DNA of 64,000 nt from Pseudomonas sp. EpS/L25 (GCF_001512295.1 NZ_LNUP01000011.1:627781-691780), one strand, 5' to 3'; shown: positions 32,957 through 42,287, numbered from the stretch's first letter. A program made the numbers and translations. The notes: generated from the sequence alone by a model not told the origin.

Positions 32957-34093
32957 ATGACCCTCTCCCTGCTCACCCTCGATACCCCTGCCGCGCTCAT
33001 CGACGAGTCACGGATGACGCGCAACATCCACCTCATGCAGGCGCGCATGGACGCCCTCGGCGTCCGCCTGCGGCCCCATGTGAAGACCAGCAAGAGCGAG
33101 GCGGTCATCCGCCGGCAACTGGCGGCAGGTGCCCAAGGCGTGACCGTTTCCACCCTCCAGGAAGCCGAGGCCTGTTTCGCCCTGGGCATCACCGACGTGC
33201 TCTACGCCGTGACCATCGCCCCGGCGCGGCTGGAACGGGTCAGCGCGTTACGGCGGCAGGGTTGCCGGATAGGCATCCTGACCGACAGCCTGGCCGGGGC
33301 CCAGGCCATCGTCGCGGCCGGACAGCGCTACGACGAAGCCTTCGAGGTCTGGCTGGAGATCGACTGCGATGGACATCGCGCGGGCCTGCCGCCGGACGAT
33401 CCCCGGCTGGTGCAGATCGCCGAGCTGCTGAGCGCGGGCGGCATGCGCCTGGCGGGGGTGCTCACCCATGCCGGCTCCAGCTATGAGCTGGACGACCCCC
33501 GGGCGCTGCAGGCCCTGGCCGAGCGGGAGCGCGCCTGTTGCGTGGCGGCGGCCGAGCGGCTGCGTGCCCAGGGGCTGGCCTGTCCGCAGGTGAGTATCGG
33601 CTCGACGCCCACGGCGCTGTCGGCTCTGGATCTGGCCGGGGTTACCGAGGTCCGCGCCGGGGTCTACGTCTTCCAGGACCTGGTGATGCACAACGTCGGC
33701 ATCTGCCAGGCCGAGGACCTGGCGCTGAGCGTCCTGACCACGGTGATCGGCCATCAGGTGGAGAAAGGCTGGGTGTTGGTGGACGCCGGCTGGATGGCCC
33801 TGAGTCGCGACCGGGGCACCCAACGGCAGCGGCGTGACTTCGGCTATGGCCAGGTCTGCACCCTGGACGGCCGCTGGCTCGACGGCGCCCTGCTGACCGG
33901 TGCCAACCAGGAGCATGGCATCGTCAGCTTCGCCGGGGGCGACCCGACCGACCTGGAGCGACGCTTCCCGGTGGGCAGTCGCCTGCGCATCCTGCCCAAC
34001 CATGCCTGCGCCACCGGCGCCCAGTTCGAGCGTTATCACGCCGTGGATGCCAGCGGCGCGGTCACCCCCTGGAGTCGTCTGCATGGCCGCTGA
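32957..34093 (+). CDS. DSD1-type PLP enzyme (D-threonine aldolase / D-serine or 3-hydroxyaspartate dehydratase family)
   Basis: A 378-residue fold-type III PLP enzyme. The alanine-racemase-like N-terminal barrel has Lys43 in RPHVKTSKS as Schiff base. Near the C-terminus PNHACATG supplies the His349/Cys351 metal pair characteristic of D-threonine aldolase and DSD1. It acts on a D-configured 3-hydroxyamino acid; which one cannot be told. The RidA gene begins before its stop and an aldehyde dehydrogenase follows. That suggests a route producing a reactive enamine (dehydratase) or an aldehyde (aldolase). Confidence 0.86.
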   Translation: MTLSLLTLDTPAALIDESRMTRNIHLMQARMDALGVRLRPHVKTSKSEAVIRRQLAAGAQGVTVSTLQEAEACFALGITDVLYAVTIAPARLERVSALRRQGCRIGILTDSLAGAQAIVAAGQRYDEAFEVWLEIDCDGHRAGLPPDDPRLVQIAELLSAGGMRLAGVLTHAGSSYELDDPRALQALAERERACCVAAAERLRAQGLACPQVSIGSTPTALSALDLAGVTEVRAGVYVFQDLVMHNVGICQAEDLALSVLTTVIGHQVEKGWVLVDAGWMALSRDRGTQRQRRDFGYGQVCTLDGRWLDGALLTGANQEHGIVSFAGGDPTDLERRFPVGSRLRILPNHACATGAQFERYHAVDASGAVTPWSRLHGR

Positions 34094-34472
34094 AGCGCGC
34101 TTCATCCAGACAGCGGCCGCGGCGCCACCGGGCGGCCACTATTCCCAGGCGGTGGTCTACCAGGGGTTGCTCCACGTATCCGGGCAACTGCCGGTGCGAC
34201 CCGACGGCAGCCATGCGGTCGCGGCGAGTTTCGCGGAGCAGGCCCAGATCACCCTGGACAACCTCTGCGCCATCCTGGCCGCAGCGGGGCGGGGGCCGCA
34301 GGATCTGCTCAAGGTGACCGTCTATGTCGTCGGCATCGAGCACTGGCCGACGTTCGACCACCTCTATGCCGGGTACCTGGGCGAACACCGACCGGCGCGG
34401 GCGGTGGTGCCGGTACCGCAGTTGCACCATGGTTATCTCGTCGAGATCGAGGCGCTGGCGCGCGCCGACTGA
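34083..34472 (+). CDS. RidA-family enamine/imine deaminase
   Basis: A 129-residue RidA protein starting at ATG 34083, 11 bp inside the preceding gene. The active-site Arg is present in RPARAVVPVPQL, with the C-terminal YLVEIEALA strand. RidA proteins hydrolyse 2-aminoacrylate-type enamines. Coupling to a DSD1-like PLP enzyme is functionally sensible if that enzyme is a dehydratase. Confidence 0.9.
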   Translation: MAAEARFIQTAAAAPPGGHYSQAVVYQGLLHVSGQLPVRPDGSHAVAASFAEQAQITLDNLCAILAAAGRGPQDLLKVTVYVVGIEHWPTFDHLYAGYLGEHRPARAVVPVPQLHHGYLVEIEALARAD

Positions 34473-34501
34473 TCGCCCGTCACTACCTGGGAGCTACCCT
34501 C

Positions 34502-35959
34502 ATGCTGCTGGACCCTTCGTTGCACCCCTTGATCGATCGCCAAGTGACCCGCTGCTGCTATCTCGCCGGCCGCTGGGTGCCGGTGCCTGGCGCTGCCCGG
34601 GCCACGGTGACGGATCCCGCGACCGAACGGCCGCTCGCCGAGGTGGCCCTAGGCGGCGCCGCGGAAGTCGACCAGGCCGTGCAGGCCGCCCGCAGCGCCT
34701 TCGACGCCTGGTCCGGGCGGACGCCCGCCGCTCGCGCCCAACTGCTGGAGCGCCTGCAGACCCTGCTGGCACAGCGTGCCGACCCCTTCGCCCAGGTGAT
34801 TTCCCGGGAGATGGGCGCGCCCCTCGCCGCGGCCCGGGCGCTGCAGGTGCCCCTGGCCCTGGAGCACCTGCGCGTGGCGCGCGAGGTGCTGGGTGACTAC
34901 GCCTTCGAGCGCGCCGAGGGGGCCTTGCGCATCAGGCGTGAGGCCATCGGCGTCTGCGCCCTCATCACGCCCTGGAACTGGCCGCTGTACCAGATCACCG
35001 CCAAGGTCGCGCCGGCGCTGGCCGCCGGCTGCACGGTGGTGCTGAAACCGAGCGAGCTGGCCCCGCTGAGCGCGCTGCTGTTCGCCCAGGCGGTCCATGA
35101 CGCGGGGATACCGGCGGGGGTGTTCAACCTGGTCAACGGCGACGGCCCCACGGTCGGCGCAGCGCTGGCCGGGCATCCCGACGTCGACATGATTTCCATC
35201 ACCGGTTCCAATCGCGCCGGGGTCCAGGTGGCCCAGGCCGCCGCCGGTACGGTCAAGCGCGTGACCCAGGAACTGGGCGGCAAGTCGCCCAACCTGCTGC
35301 TGCCCGATGCCGACCTGCCAGAGGCGGTGGCCAAGGGCGTGCTGGCGGCCTTCCGCAACAGCGGCCAATCCTGCAGCGCGCCGACGCGGATGCTGGTGCC
35401 TCAGGCGCAGCTGGCCGAGGCAGAGCGCCTGGCGGCGGCCACCGTGGCCAGTCTCGTGGTCGGTGATCCCCAGGCGCCCGCGACGACCCATGGCCCCCTG
35501 GCCAATGGCGCTCAGTTCGCCCGGGTGCAGGAGCTGATCGAGAGCGGCCTGGCGGAGGGCGCCCGGCTGGTCTGCGGCGGACCGGGGCGCCCGGGCGGTT
35601 GCACCACCGGTTTCTATGCGCGCCCCACGGTATTTTCGGCGGTTACCTCCGGGATGCGCATCGCCCAGGAGGAGATCTTCGGGCCGGTGCTTTGCCTGCT
35701 GCCCTACAGCTCGCTAGACCAGGCCATCGCCATCGCCAACGACAGCCGCTACGGCCTCAGCGCCCACGTCCAGGGCCGCGACCCCGAGCGGGTCGCCGCG
35801 GTGGCGGCCCGTCTGCGCGCCGGGCAGGTCCATCTCAACTATCCGGCCTGGAACCCCTGGGCACCCTTCGGCGGCTACAAGGGCTCCGGCAACGGGCGCG
35901 AATATGGCGTCCACGGTCTGGAGGAATACCTGGAGACCAAGGCGGTCCTCGGCCACTGA
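34502..35959 (+). CDS. NAD(P)-dependent aldehyde dehydrogenase of the D-amino-acid operon
   Basis: A 485-residue aldehyde dehydrogenase with Glu257 (TQELGGKSPN) and Cys291 (NSGQSCSAPTR), plus ITPWNWPLYQ. A GGAG is eight bases before ATG 34502. It is 29 bp after ridA in the same operon. If the first gene is an aldolase, this enzyme could remove glycolaldehyde- or acetaldehyde-like products. It ends 5 bp from the convergent LysR gene. Confidence 0.9.
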   Translation: MLLDPSLHPLIDRQVTRCCYLAGRWVPVPGAARATVTDPATERPLAEVALGGAAEVDQAVQAARSAFDAWSGRTPAARAQLLERLQTLLAQRADPFAQVISREMGAPLAAARALQVPLALEHLRVAREVLGDYAFERAEGALRIRREAIGVCALITPWNWPLYQITAKVAPALAAGCTVVLKPSELAPLSALLFAQAVHDAGIPAGVFNLVNGDGPTVGAALAGHPDVDMISITGSNRAGVQVAQAAAGTVKRVTQELGGKSPNLLLPDADLPEAVAKGVLAAFRNSGQSCSAPTRMLVPQAQLAEAERLAAATVASLVVGDPQAPATTHGPLANGAQFARVQELIESGLAEGARLVCGGPGRPGGCTTGFYARPTVFSAVTSGMRIAQEEIFGPVLCLLPYSSLDQAIAIANDSRYGLSAHVQGRDPERVAAVAARLRAGQVHLNYPAWNPWAPFGGYKGSGNGREYGVHGLEEYLETKAVLGH

Positions 35960-35964
35960 GGGTG

Positions 35965-36855
35965 TCAGGCGAACAGCGGATTGTCCCTGAGCGCCGCTAC
36001 CGCCAGGTCGATGAAGGCCCTTACCTTGGCCGGCGCCTGGCGGCCTTCGGGGTAGATGAGGTGAATCGGCAGCGGCGCCTCCTCGTGCTCGGCGAGGACG
36101 ATCTGCAGCGCGCCTTCGGCCAGGGCCGGCGCGATCTGGTAGTGCAGGACCCGGGTGAGGCCGTGACCGGCCCTGGCCGCGCCGATGGCAGCCGCGTTGG
36201 TGTTGCAGTGCAGCAGCGGATCGACGCTCACCCGTTGGCCGCCGGCGAAGCGCCATTCCGGTGATGACCAGGCGCTGTGGGACACCAGGATGCGGTGCTC
36301 GCGCAGCGCGGCAGGGGTACCGGGCACCCCATGCGCCTGCAGATAGGCGGGGGCGGCGCAGACTACCCGGCGCACGCTACCCACTTGGATGGCGGTGAAG
36401 CCCGAATCGGGCAGATGACCGATGCGCAAGGCGACGTCCATGCCTTCCTCGACGATGTTCACCGGCCGGTCGACGAAGAAGGTGCGGGCGCGCATCTGCG
36501 GATAGCGTTCCAGATAGTCCAGCACCAGCGGCAGCACGTGCAGTTGCCCGAACAGCAGCGGGGCGGTGATGGCCAGGGTGCCGACCGGCTTGGCGTAGTG
36601 ACCGGCCGCGGCCAGCTCGGCTTCGCCGATATCGGCGAGGATGCGCCGGCAATCCTGCAGGTAGCGGGCGCCGGCTTCGGTGGGCCTGACCGAACGAGTG
36701 GTGCGCACCAGCAGGCGCGCGCCAACCAGTTCCTCCAGCGCGGCCACCAGGCGGGTCACCGCCGGCGCGCTCAGGTGCAGCTCCCGGGCGGTACGGGCGA
36801 AACTCTCGGTTTCCGCCACCTTCACGAACACGCGCATCGCCTGCCAACGATCCAT
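35965..36855 (-). CDS. LysR-type regulator downstream of the PPOX-FNR gene
   Basis: A 296-residue LysR protein starting at ATG 36855 (MDRWQAMRVFVKVAETESFARTARE in family form). The helix-turn-helix and ligand-binding domains are complete. The open frame extends much further upstream but only in antisense to the neighbouring gene. It lies 61 bp after the reductase gene on the same strand and may be co-transcribed with it and the GST gene. Confidence 0.9.
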   Translation of the reverse strand: MDRWQAMRVFVKVAETESFARTARELHLSAPAVTRLVAALEELVGARLLVRTTRSVRPTEAGARYLQDCRRILADIGEAELAAAGHYAKPVGTLAITAPLLFGQLHVLPLVLDYLERYPQMRARTFFVDRPVNIVEEGMDVALRIGHLPDSGFTAIQVGSVRRVVCAAPAYLQAHGVPGTPAALREHRILVSHSAWSSPEWRFAGGQRVSVDPLLHCNTNAAAIGAARAGHGLTRVLHYQIAPALAEGALQIVLAEHEEAPLPIHLIYPEGRQAPAKVRAFIDLAVAALRDNPLFA

Positions 36856-36916
36856 CTGCCTCGCCGTCCTGTCCTGTCGACCAGGCTCCATGGTAGTCAA
36901 CTTCCGGCTGCCTGGA

Positions 36917-38971
36917 TCACAGATCGAGCTCCAGACGGTCGGTGCCAGCCGCCGGCACCGCGCAGCACAGCAGCGCCTCTTCGGCTGTGACCCGCGCCGC
37001 CGGTTCCCACGCATAGGTGACGGCACCGCCGAGCAGTCGCGTCCGGCAGCTGCCGCAATGGCCCTCGCGGCAGCTGAAGGCAGGGTCGAGGCCACGGGCT
37101 TCGGCCAGTTCCAGCAGCGAGCCCGTCGCGGGCGTCCAGCGCGCTTCCTTGAGCGAGGCGGTGAAGACCACCGGCACGCTGTCCGTGGCCACGGCCGGAC
37201 GCTCGGGCGCCACCGCTCCCGGAGGGAGACTGCGGCGCAGCGCCGCCGGGCCGAAGGCTTCGGCATGGATGCGCGCGTCCTCGATGCCGTAGCCGCGCAG
37301 GCCGTCGTAGAGTGCCTGGGCGAAGGCCGCCGGGCCGCAGAGGTAGAAGGCGTGATCGCCGAAGGGCAGGAAGCGGCCCAGCACGCCCACGTCGATCCGC
37401 CCGGCCACCTCGTAGTCGGTATCCGCCATGGCCCCGCGGGTATCGCTCAGCGCCCGCACCAGGCGCACCGAGCCCCCGGCGGCGGCTACCAATTCGGCCA
37501 GCTCCGCCTCGAAGGCGCGCTCGGTCTTCGAACGGGCGCCGTAGAAGAGGGTGATCCGGCGCTGGCGCTGGGTCCGGCGTCCTTCGTGGACCAGGTGCCT
37601 GAGCATCGCCAGCAGCGGGGTGATACCGATGCCCGCAGCCAGCAGTACCAGGGACCGGTCGGCTGGCGCCGCCAGGGTGAAGTCCCCCGCCGGCGGGCGC
37701 GTGTCGAGCAGATCGCCTTCGCGCAGCTGGTCATGCAGCCAGGTGGACACCAGACCCTCGCGCTTGACGCTGATGCGGTAGTGTCCATCGGCCGGCGCGC
37801 TGGAGAGGCTGTAGCTGCGCAACGCCGGGGCCTCGCCGGCGGCCGGGATGAGGCGTACCGGCAGGAACTGGCCGGCCTGGGCGGGTGGCAAGGCGGTGCC
37901 GTCCGCCGCGCCGAGGTGGAAGGAGCGGATGGTGGCGCTCTCCTCGACGACGCGGATGACGCGCAAGGGACGCCAGCGGTTGCCGAGTTCCCGGCTCAGC
38001 AGACGCTCGCGCGCCTGCGCCCAGCTGCCGGTCAGTTGGCTGCTGTCCGACTCACCCCCGGCCCGCGCCCGCCAGCGCAGGGTCAGGGCGGCGCGACGCC
38101 GGACGAGACGTTGCGGGCGAAAGGTCCAAAGGCGCTCGGCGCCCTCGAAGGCGGCGATTTCCGGCGCGTCGAACAGCACCTCGGCCAGGCCACTGAGCTG
38201 CAGCAGGTCGCCGCTCTGGTCGTCGACGAACAGCAGCCCGGCCTGGCCGTTGACGGCGATGTTGCCCAGGGTGTTGAAGAACAGGTTGCCGTTGAAGTCG
38301 GGAATGGTCAGCACGCCCTCAGCGTCCACCCGGACGAAGCCCGGCTTGCCGCCGCGGTGGGAGACGTCAACCCGGCGGCGCCCCTCCTGCTCGGCATAGG
38401 AGGCGACGAAGAAGGTATCGGCTCCCTCGATCAATTGCCGTGCAGCCTCGTCCAGCGCCCTGAGGTGTTCGGCGGCCGGGGTGTTCGCCGTATCTGGCGG
38501 TTGGGGGGGTTGCAGGTCGCGCAGCTGGATGTAGCTCGGACAGTTGCCGAAGCTCTGGTCGACGGTCACCCGCAGTCCCTGGGGCGTCAGCTCGACCTCG
38601 CCGTTGACGCGGTTGCGGCGCCGGGTGTGCAGCTCGATGCCCAGCAATCCCACGGCCGCACCATCCGCCAGGCCCGCACCGGCCGGATCGCCTGCCGGTA
38701 GGCCGGCCGCGATGTCCAGCCGCGTCGGGGTCGGTGCGTTGACGAAGCCCGGCGCACCTTCCAGGAGCGTCGCCCAGGCCGCGCCGGTCACGTCCACGCT
38801 ACCCAGCACCAGGAAGGGCAACTGCTGGTAGAAGGCGCGGTGCTGGTCGGGCATGAAGCTACGGATCACCCGCGGGCCGACCTCGGCCATCCGCTCGCGG
38901 ACGCCGACGCGCTCCTGCAGGGCGGTTTCGCCGGGGTGCCAGGTGGGCAGCGCGTTCAGTGGCGTGCTCAT
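36917..38971 (-). CDS. PPOX-like / ferredoxin-NADP reductase / ferredoxin three-domain fusion
   Basis: A 684-residue soluble redox protein. Residues about 1-320 are a pyridoxamine-phosphate-oxidase-like flavin domain (LPFLVLGSVDVTGAAWATLL, FNGNLFFNTLGNIAVNGQAG). Residues about 345-580 are an FNR module (RSYSLSSAP for FAD, LLAAGIGITPLLAML for NAD(P)H, FYLCGP). The last 90 residues are a plant-type ferredoxin (CREGHCGSCRTRLL and a later CC). It can pass electrons from NAD(P)H through FAD to 2Fe-2S and to the N-terminal flavin domain. The substrate is unknown. Downstream of a GST gene on the same strand. Confidence 0.88.
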   Translation of the reverse strand: MSTPLNALPTWHPGETALQERVGVRERMAEVGPRVIRSFMPDQHRAFYQQLPFLVLGSVDVTGAAWATLLEGAPGFVNAPTPTRLDIAAGLPAGDPAGAGLADGAAVGLLGIELHTRRRNRVNGEVELTPQGLRVTVDQSFGNCPSYIQLRDLQPPQPPDTANTPAAEHLRALDEAARQLIEGADTFFVASYAEQEGRRRVDVSHRGGKPGFVRVDAEGVLTIPDFNGNLFFNTLGNIAVNGQAGLLFVDDQSGDLLQLSGLAEVLFDAPEIAAFEGAERLWTFRPQRLVRRRAALTLRWRARAGGESDSSQLTGSWAQARERLLSRELGNRWRPLRVIRVVEESATIRSFHLGAADGTALPPAQAGQFLPVRLIPAAGEAPALRSYSLSSAPADGHYRISVKREGLVSTWLHDQLREGDLLDTRPPAGDFTLAAPADRSLVLLAAGIGITPLLAMLRHLVHEGRRTQRQRRITLFYGARSKTERAFEAELAELVAAAGGSVRLVRALSDTRGAMADTDYEVAGRIDVGVLGRFLPFGDHAFYLCGPAAFAQALYDGLRGYGIEDARIHAEAFGPAALRRSLPPGAVAPERPAVATDSVPVVFTASLKEARWTPATGSLLELAEARGLDPAFSCREGHCGSCRTRLLGGAVTYAWEPAARVTAEEALLCCAVPAAGTDRLELDL

Positions 38972-39015
38972 CGACGGTGTTCCTCACGGTGGGGAAGGCG
39001 GGTGATCCGGCCGGC

Positions 39016-39627
39016 TCAGGCGCGCAGACCGGCAGCCGTCTGTGGGAAGGCCACGAAGCCCGGCAGTGCCTCCACACGCTGCAGGAAGGCGCGCACGGCG
39101 GCGTAGGGCGCCAGGTCCACGTTGCCTTCCGGTGCCCCGGCCAGGTAGCTGTAGAGGGCGACGTCGGCGATGGTCGGATGATCGGCGGCCAGCCAGTCGC
39201 GGTGGGCGAGATGATCTTCCAGCCGCTTCAGCAGGACCTGGGCACGGGCGATGACCTCCTCGGCATTCAGACGAGCGCCGAATACCGTGATCAGCCGCGC
39301 CGCTGCCGGACCATAGGCCAGTTCGCCCGCGGCCACCGACAACCAGCGTTGGACGGCGGCGGCCCCGGCCGGGTCTTCCGGCAGCCAGTCGGTGCGGCCC
39401 AGTTTCTTCGCCAGGTAGACGAGGATGGCATTGGAATCGGCGACGACCACGCCGTCGTCCTCCAGCACCGGCACCTGGCCGAAGGGGTTGAGGGCGAGGA
39501 ACGCCGGGGTGCGGTGCTCGCCGGCCGCGAGGTCGACCTCGACGAGTTCGGGCGCGAGCCCCAGCAACGAGGCGAACAGCACGGCGCGATGGGCATGACC
39601 GGACAACGGAAGATGGTAGATCTTCAT
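39016..39627 (-). CDS. Glutathione S-transferase
   Basis: A 203-residue GST with N-terminal thioredoxin-like domain ([23 protein letters not shown], then [22 protein letters not shown] with the usual cis-Pro and Ser) and an all-alpha C-terminal domain. The start is at ATG 39627, with AGGAG seven bases upstream. It is the first gene of a probable GST/PPOX-FNR/LysR group, pointing to handling of an electrophile or aromatic compound. Confidence 0.92.
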   Translation of the reverse strand: MKIYHLPLSGHAHRAVLFASLLGLAPELVEVDLAAGEHRTPAFLALNPFGQVPVLEDDGVVVADSNAILVYLAKKLGRTDWLPEDPAGAAAVQRWLSVAAGELAYGPAAARLITVFGARLNAEEVIARAQVLLKRLEDHLAHRDWLAADHPTIADVALYSYLAGAPEGNVDLAPYAAVRAFLQRVEALPGFVAFPQTAAGLRA

Positions 39628-39810
39628 GATCCAACTCCTGGCAGGCATCGGGCCGAGGGTGGTCCCGATTCGTGCTACCAGCTTGGGATCAGAGCGCTTT
39701 CGTGGGAATCGGCCTTCTCGTCAGTTCAGCATTCCGCAAAATGGAATGACGCGACAGATGACCTTGCGTAAGCCGCGCTTACTTCTCTTACAAAAGCACA
39801 GATGGCCTAA

Positions 39811-40304
39811 GCCTACGCCTACGATGGTGTCGGCAACCCCCTGGATCAGCAAGCGACCACGGCCGAACTGGACCCGAGCCGCTGGCGTTACAACGCCTTC
39901 AACCAACTGGTCAGCCGCAACGGCATCGGCTACCGCTACGACAAGGACGGCCACCTGCTCGAACAGGGAACCCTCCAAAGCGATGGCACCCTGGGCCAGG
40001 GCAGCGCCAGCCCCTACAACAAAGCATCTAATCCTAGCGTGCATCCTGATGATGGCCCGGCGATTCAGATGGACCCATGGGACTATAAAATGACTAGTAG
40101 TTATGGGGGCGGACCGGACGCAAAAAACTACAGGAATGACATTAAGAATCTGATTGACTCTGGTGACGTGCAATCAGCAATGACAAAAGAAATTATGGAT
40201 GTACGTAACGCTGCTAGGTTGGGTTCTGGGGATGGCACAAAATACAACGGGCTATAGGGCAGATGTTGAATTATGCAAAATCTAAAGGATGGCTAAGCAA
40301 ATGA
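39811..40304 (+). pseudogene. Rhs/YD-repeat fragment with C-terminal toxin domain, frameshifted and headless
   Basis: From 39811 the frame reads YD repeats (AYAYDGVGNPLDQQ, WRYNAFNQLVSRNGIGYRYD, KDGHLLEQ). It then switches at about 40020 to an AT-richer, unrelated domain starting QMDPWDYKMTSSYGGG, the place where polymorphic toxins join Rhs cores. The frame ends at a TAG at 40255-40257. Shifting by one base there continues AIGQMLNYAKSKGWLSK and stops at 40302-40304, overlapping the next start as ATGA. So one base was lost near 40248. There is no start codon or Rhs N-terminus. The toxin family is not one I can name. Confidence 0.8.
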
Positions 40305-40756
40305 TGATGAAAGATTTAGATGTGTTGAGTTACGAAAAGGTTGGGCCTTGTTATTTCAATAAAACCTCTTCTATGGAGTTTGTCGATTTGTTTGGAAAGC
40401 CTCTTGGTAGCAGATTTTTGAAATGGGGTAGTCAAAACTTAGAGCTCCATTATGAGGGCGTTATTGCCAGGTTTGAAAAAGAAAGTGGCCTATTTTGTGA
40501 TATTACTTTTTTTAGGGATTTCCTGCCTGGTTTTTCGCTCAATGGCGTTTTGTTTTATCGGGAGGATGATGTTTTGTTAAAACTTTGTGAGATGGACAGT
40601 AAGCCGATGGAAGAGTTGGGCTTTGTTTGTTTTTATTCATTGGGTGTCATGATCTCTGATGCGGAAAGAGATGGCTCTTTCGCTTCAATAAATTTTTGCA
40701 ATAAGGTTCCTGAGTGTAATGGTGACGCAAAACCTTTTGCCTATAAGGTTGGTTAA
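40301..40756 (+). CDS. Probable immunity protein of the Rhs toxin module
   Basis: A 151-residue acidic protein, far more AT-rich than the chromosome. The start is chosen at ATG 40301 (the first of three ATGs) because it forms an ATGA overlap with the restored toxin stop, typical of toxin-immunity pairs. There is no signal peptide, so it should act in the cytoplasm. I do not recognise a named immunity family; the assignment rests on position, composition and overlap. Confidence 0.7.
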   Translation: MMMKDLDVLSYEKVGPCYFNKTSSMEFVDLFGKPLGSRFLKWGSQNLELHYEGVIARFEKESGLFCDITFFRDFLPGFSLNGVLFYREDDVLLKLCEMDSKPMEELGFVCFYSLGVMISDAERDGSFASINFCNKVPECNGDAKPFAYKVG

Positions 40757-40862
40757 ATATTTTGGTATCTTGGCCGTTTTGCGGGCTTTTATTTTTGGTT
40801 TGGCGTGAGCTGTATTGCATAGCTTTTATATTTCTAATTTAGAGGTTCGATGAGGATGTTTT

Positions 40863-41051
40863 ATGAGTAGGCAATGGATTGCAGCACTACTAACCCTCTG
40901 GTGCCTAAGTGTCCATGCAGAAGACCAACTCTGCTCTGTGGTCCTGATCGAGATCACCTAGGAGGCGACCTTCGAGCGTCAGGGGTTCGAAGCTACGATG
41001 CGGATCAACAACGGCCTCGATTCGGTGGTCCTGAGTCAGCTCAGAATTTAG
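40863..41051 (+). pseudogene. Truncated, nonsense-interrupted copy of the secreted protein gene at 41431
   Basis: ATG 40863 opens a signal peptide and mature start nearly identical to the gene at 41431 (QWIAALLTLWCL, EDQLC, VVLIEI). A TAG at 40959-40961 interrupts it. Similarity ends around 41050, where a second stop occurs. Roughly 190 bp are retained. Confidence 0.85.
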
Positions 41052-41061
41052 GTGCCATATA

Positions 41062-41304
41062 TTGAGGTTGGTCGTGAAATACAGGTCCGGAGAAGAAGTT
41101 AAGGTCGGCGATAAAGTAAGAATAGGGAGTGCTAACCTTGGTGTGGTGGTTGGGGTGATTGAAGACGGTTCTTATGCTCAAGGGTATCAAATAAGTGATT
41201 GGTCATATCTTGAGGTTGGGTTGCTTGTGGTTTCAAGACGTTATGGTTTGTTTCATTATCCGGAATTTGATGATGAAATTGATTTTCTTGCAAGGGCTGT
41301 ATGA
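41062..41304 (+). CDS. Small orphan immunity-like protein
   Basis: An 80-residue AT-rich gene (VVKYRSGEEVKVGDKVRIG, then FHYPEFDDEIDFLARAV). Size, acidity and location resemble small immunity proteins left in Rhs cassettes after their toxin is lost. The start is uncertain: TTG 41062 gives the full frame and GTG 41074 is an alternative; neither has a good ribosome site. There is no adjacent toxin. Confidence 0.55.
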   Translation: MRLVVKYRSGEEVKVGDKVRIGSANLGVVVGVIEDGSYAQGYQISDWSYLEVGLLVVSRRYGLFHYPEFDDEIDFLARAV

Positions 41305-41430
41305 TCTTGCCATTTGGTAATGGGTGTTTTGTATGCGGCGTGGGCTATTTTTTCTGAGATTGTAGTTCAAGACTCTAGTGGGATCGGCTGGCGCGAAAAT
41401 TAAATAACCTTGTCGGGTTTGGGCGAAAAA

Positions 41431-42287
41431 ATGATGAAGCAATGGATTGCAGCACTATTGACCCTCTGGTGCCTGGGCGCCCACGCAGAAGACCAACTCT
41501 GCGCCGTGGTCCTGATCGAGATCGCCCAGGAGGCGACCTTCGAGCGTCAGGGGTTCGAAGCCACGATGCGGATCAACAACGGCCTCGACTCGGTGGCCTT
41601 GAGTCAACTCAAGATCCAGGTCTCCTTCGAGGATGATTCCGGGCATGTGGTCAAGGCCAGTTCCGATCCAGACGCGACCGATGCCAGCTTCTTCATTCGC
41701 TGGACGACAGCCAGAACGTCGATTCCATCCAGTCGGGCGCCGATGGTGCCCTGACCAATGGCGTGATTGCCGCCAAGGCCAGCGGGGTGTTGCGCTGGGT
41801 GATCATCCCCACCGCCGGCGCGGCGAGTACCAGCCTGGGCGGCAAGCGCTACAACGTGGGCGCCAGCCTGAGCTACAACGCCGGCGGCAAGGTCGAGTCC
41901 CTGTCCGTAGCGCCCGACACCATCACCGTGAAACCCCAGCCGCAACTGACGCTGGACTACTTCCTGACCAAGGAAATCATCGCCGACGATGCCTTCACGT
42001 CGGTGATCGAGCCGCCGGAGCCCTATACCCTGGGTATCCGCATTCGCAACAGTGGTCGCGCCGCTGCCCAGAGCGTGAAGCTGGAGTCCAGCCAGCCCCA
42101 CATCGTCGGTAACGACATGGGGCTGGCCATCAACTTCAAGATCACCCAGAGCTTCGTCGACGAGGCGCCCGCGGCACCGACCCTGCTGCTGGATTTCGGC
42201 ACCATCGCCCCCAGCCGTAATCGCGTGGGACGCTGGCTGATGGAAAGCTCCCTCTCCGGGCGTTTCATCGATTTTTCCGCCTCCTAA
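41431..42287 (+). pseudogene. Frameshifted secreted beta-rich protein gene, Rhs-associated
   Basis: Two frames must be joined near 41700 to give one protein of about 285 residues. The first frame has a signal peptide (MKQWIAALLTLWCLGAHAED) and ends at 41754. The second carries LDDSQNVDSIQSG onward to a TAA at 42285-42287. The body looks like repeated beta-sandwich domains (LKIQVSFEDDSG, YTLGIRIRNSGRAAAQSVKL), similar to CARDB-type extracellular proteins. It is probably a C-terminally shortened relic of a longer surface protein. A shorter copy lies at 40863. Confidence 0.78.
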
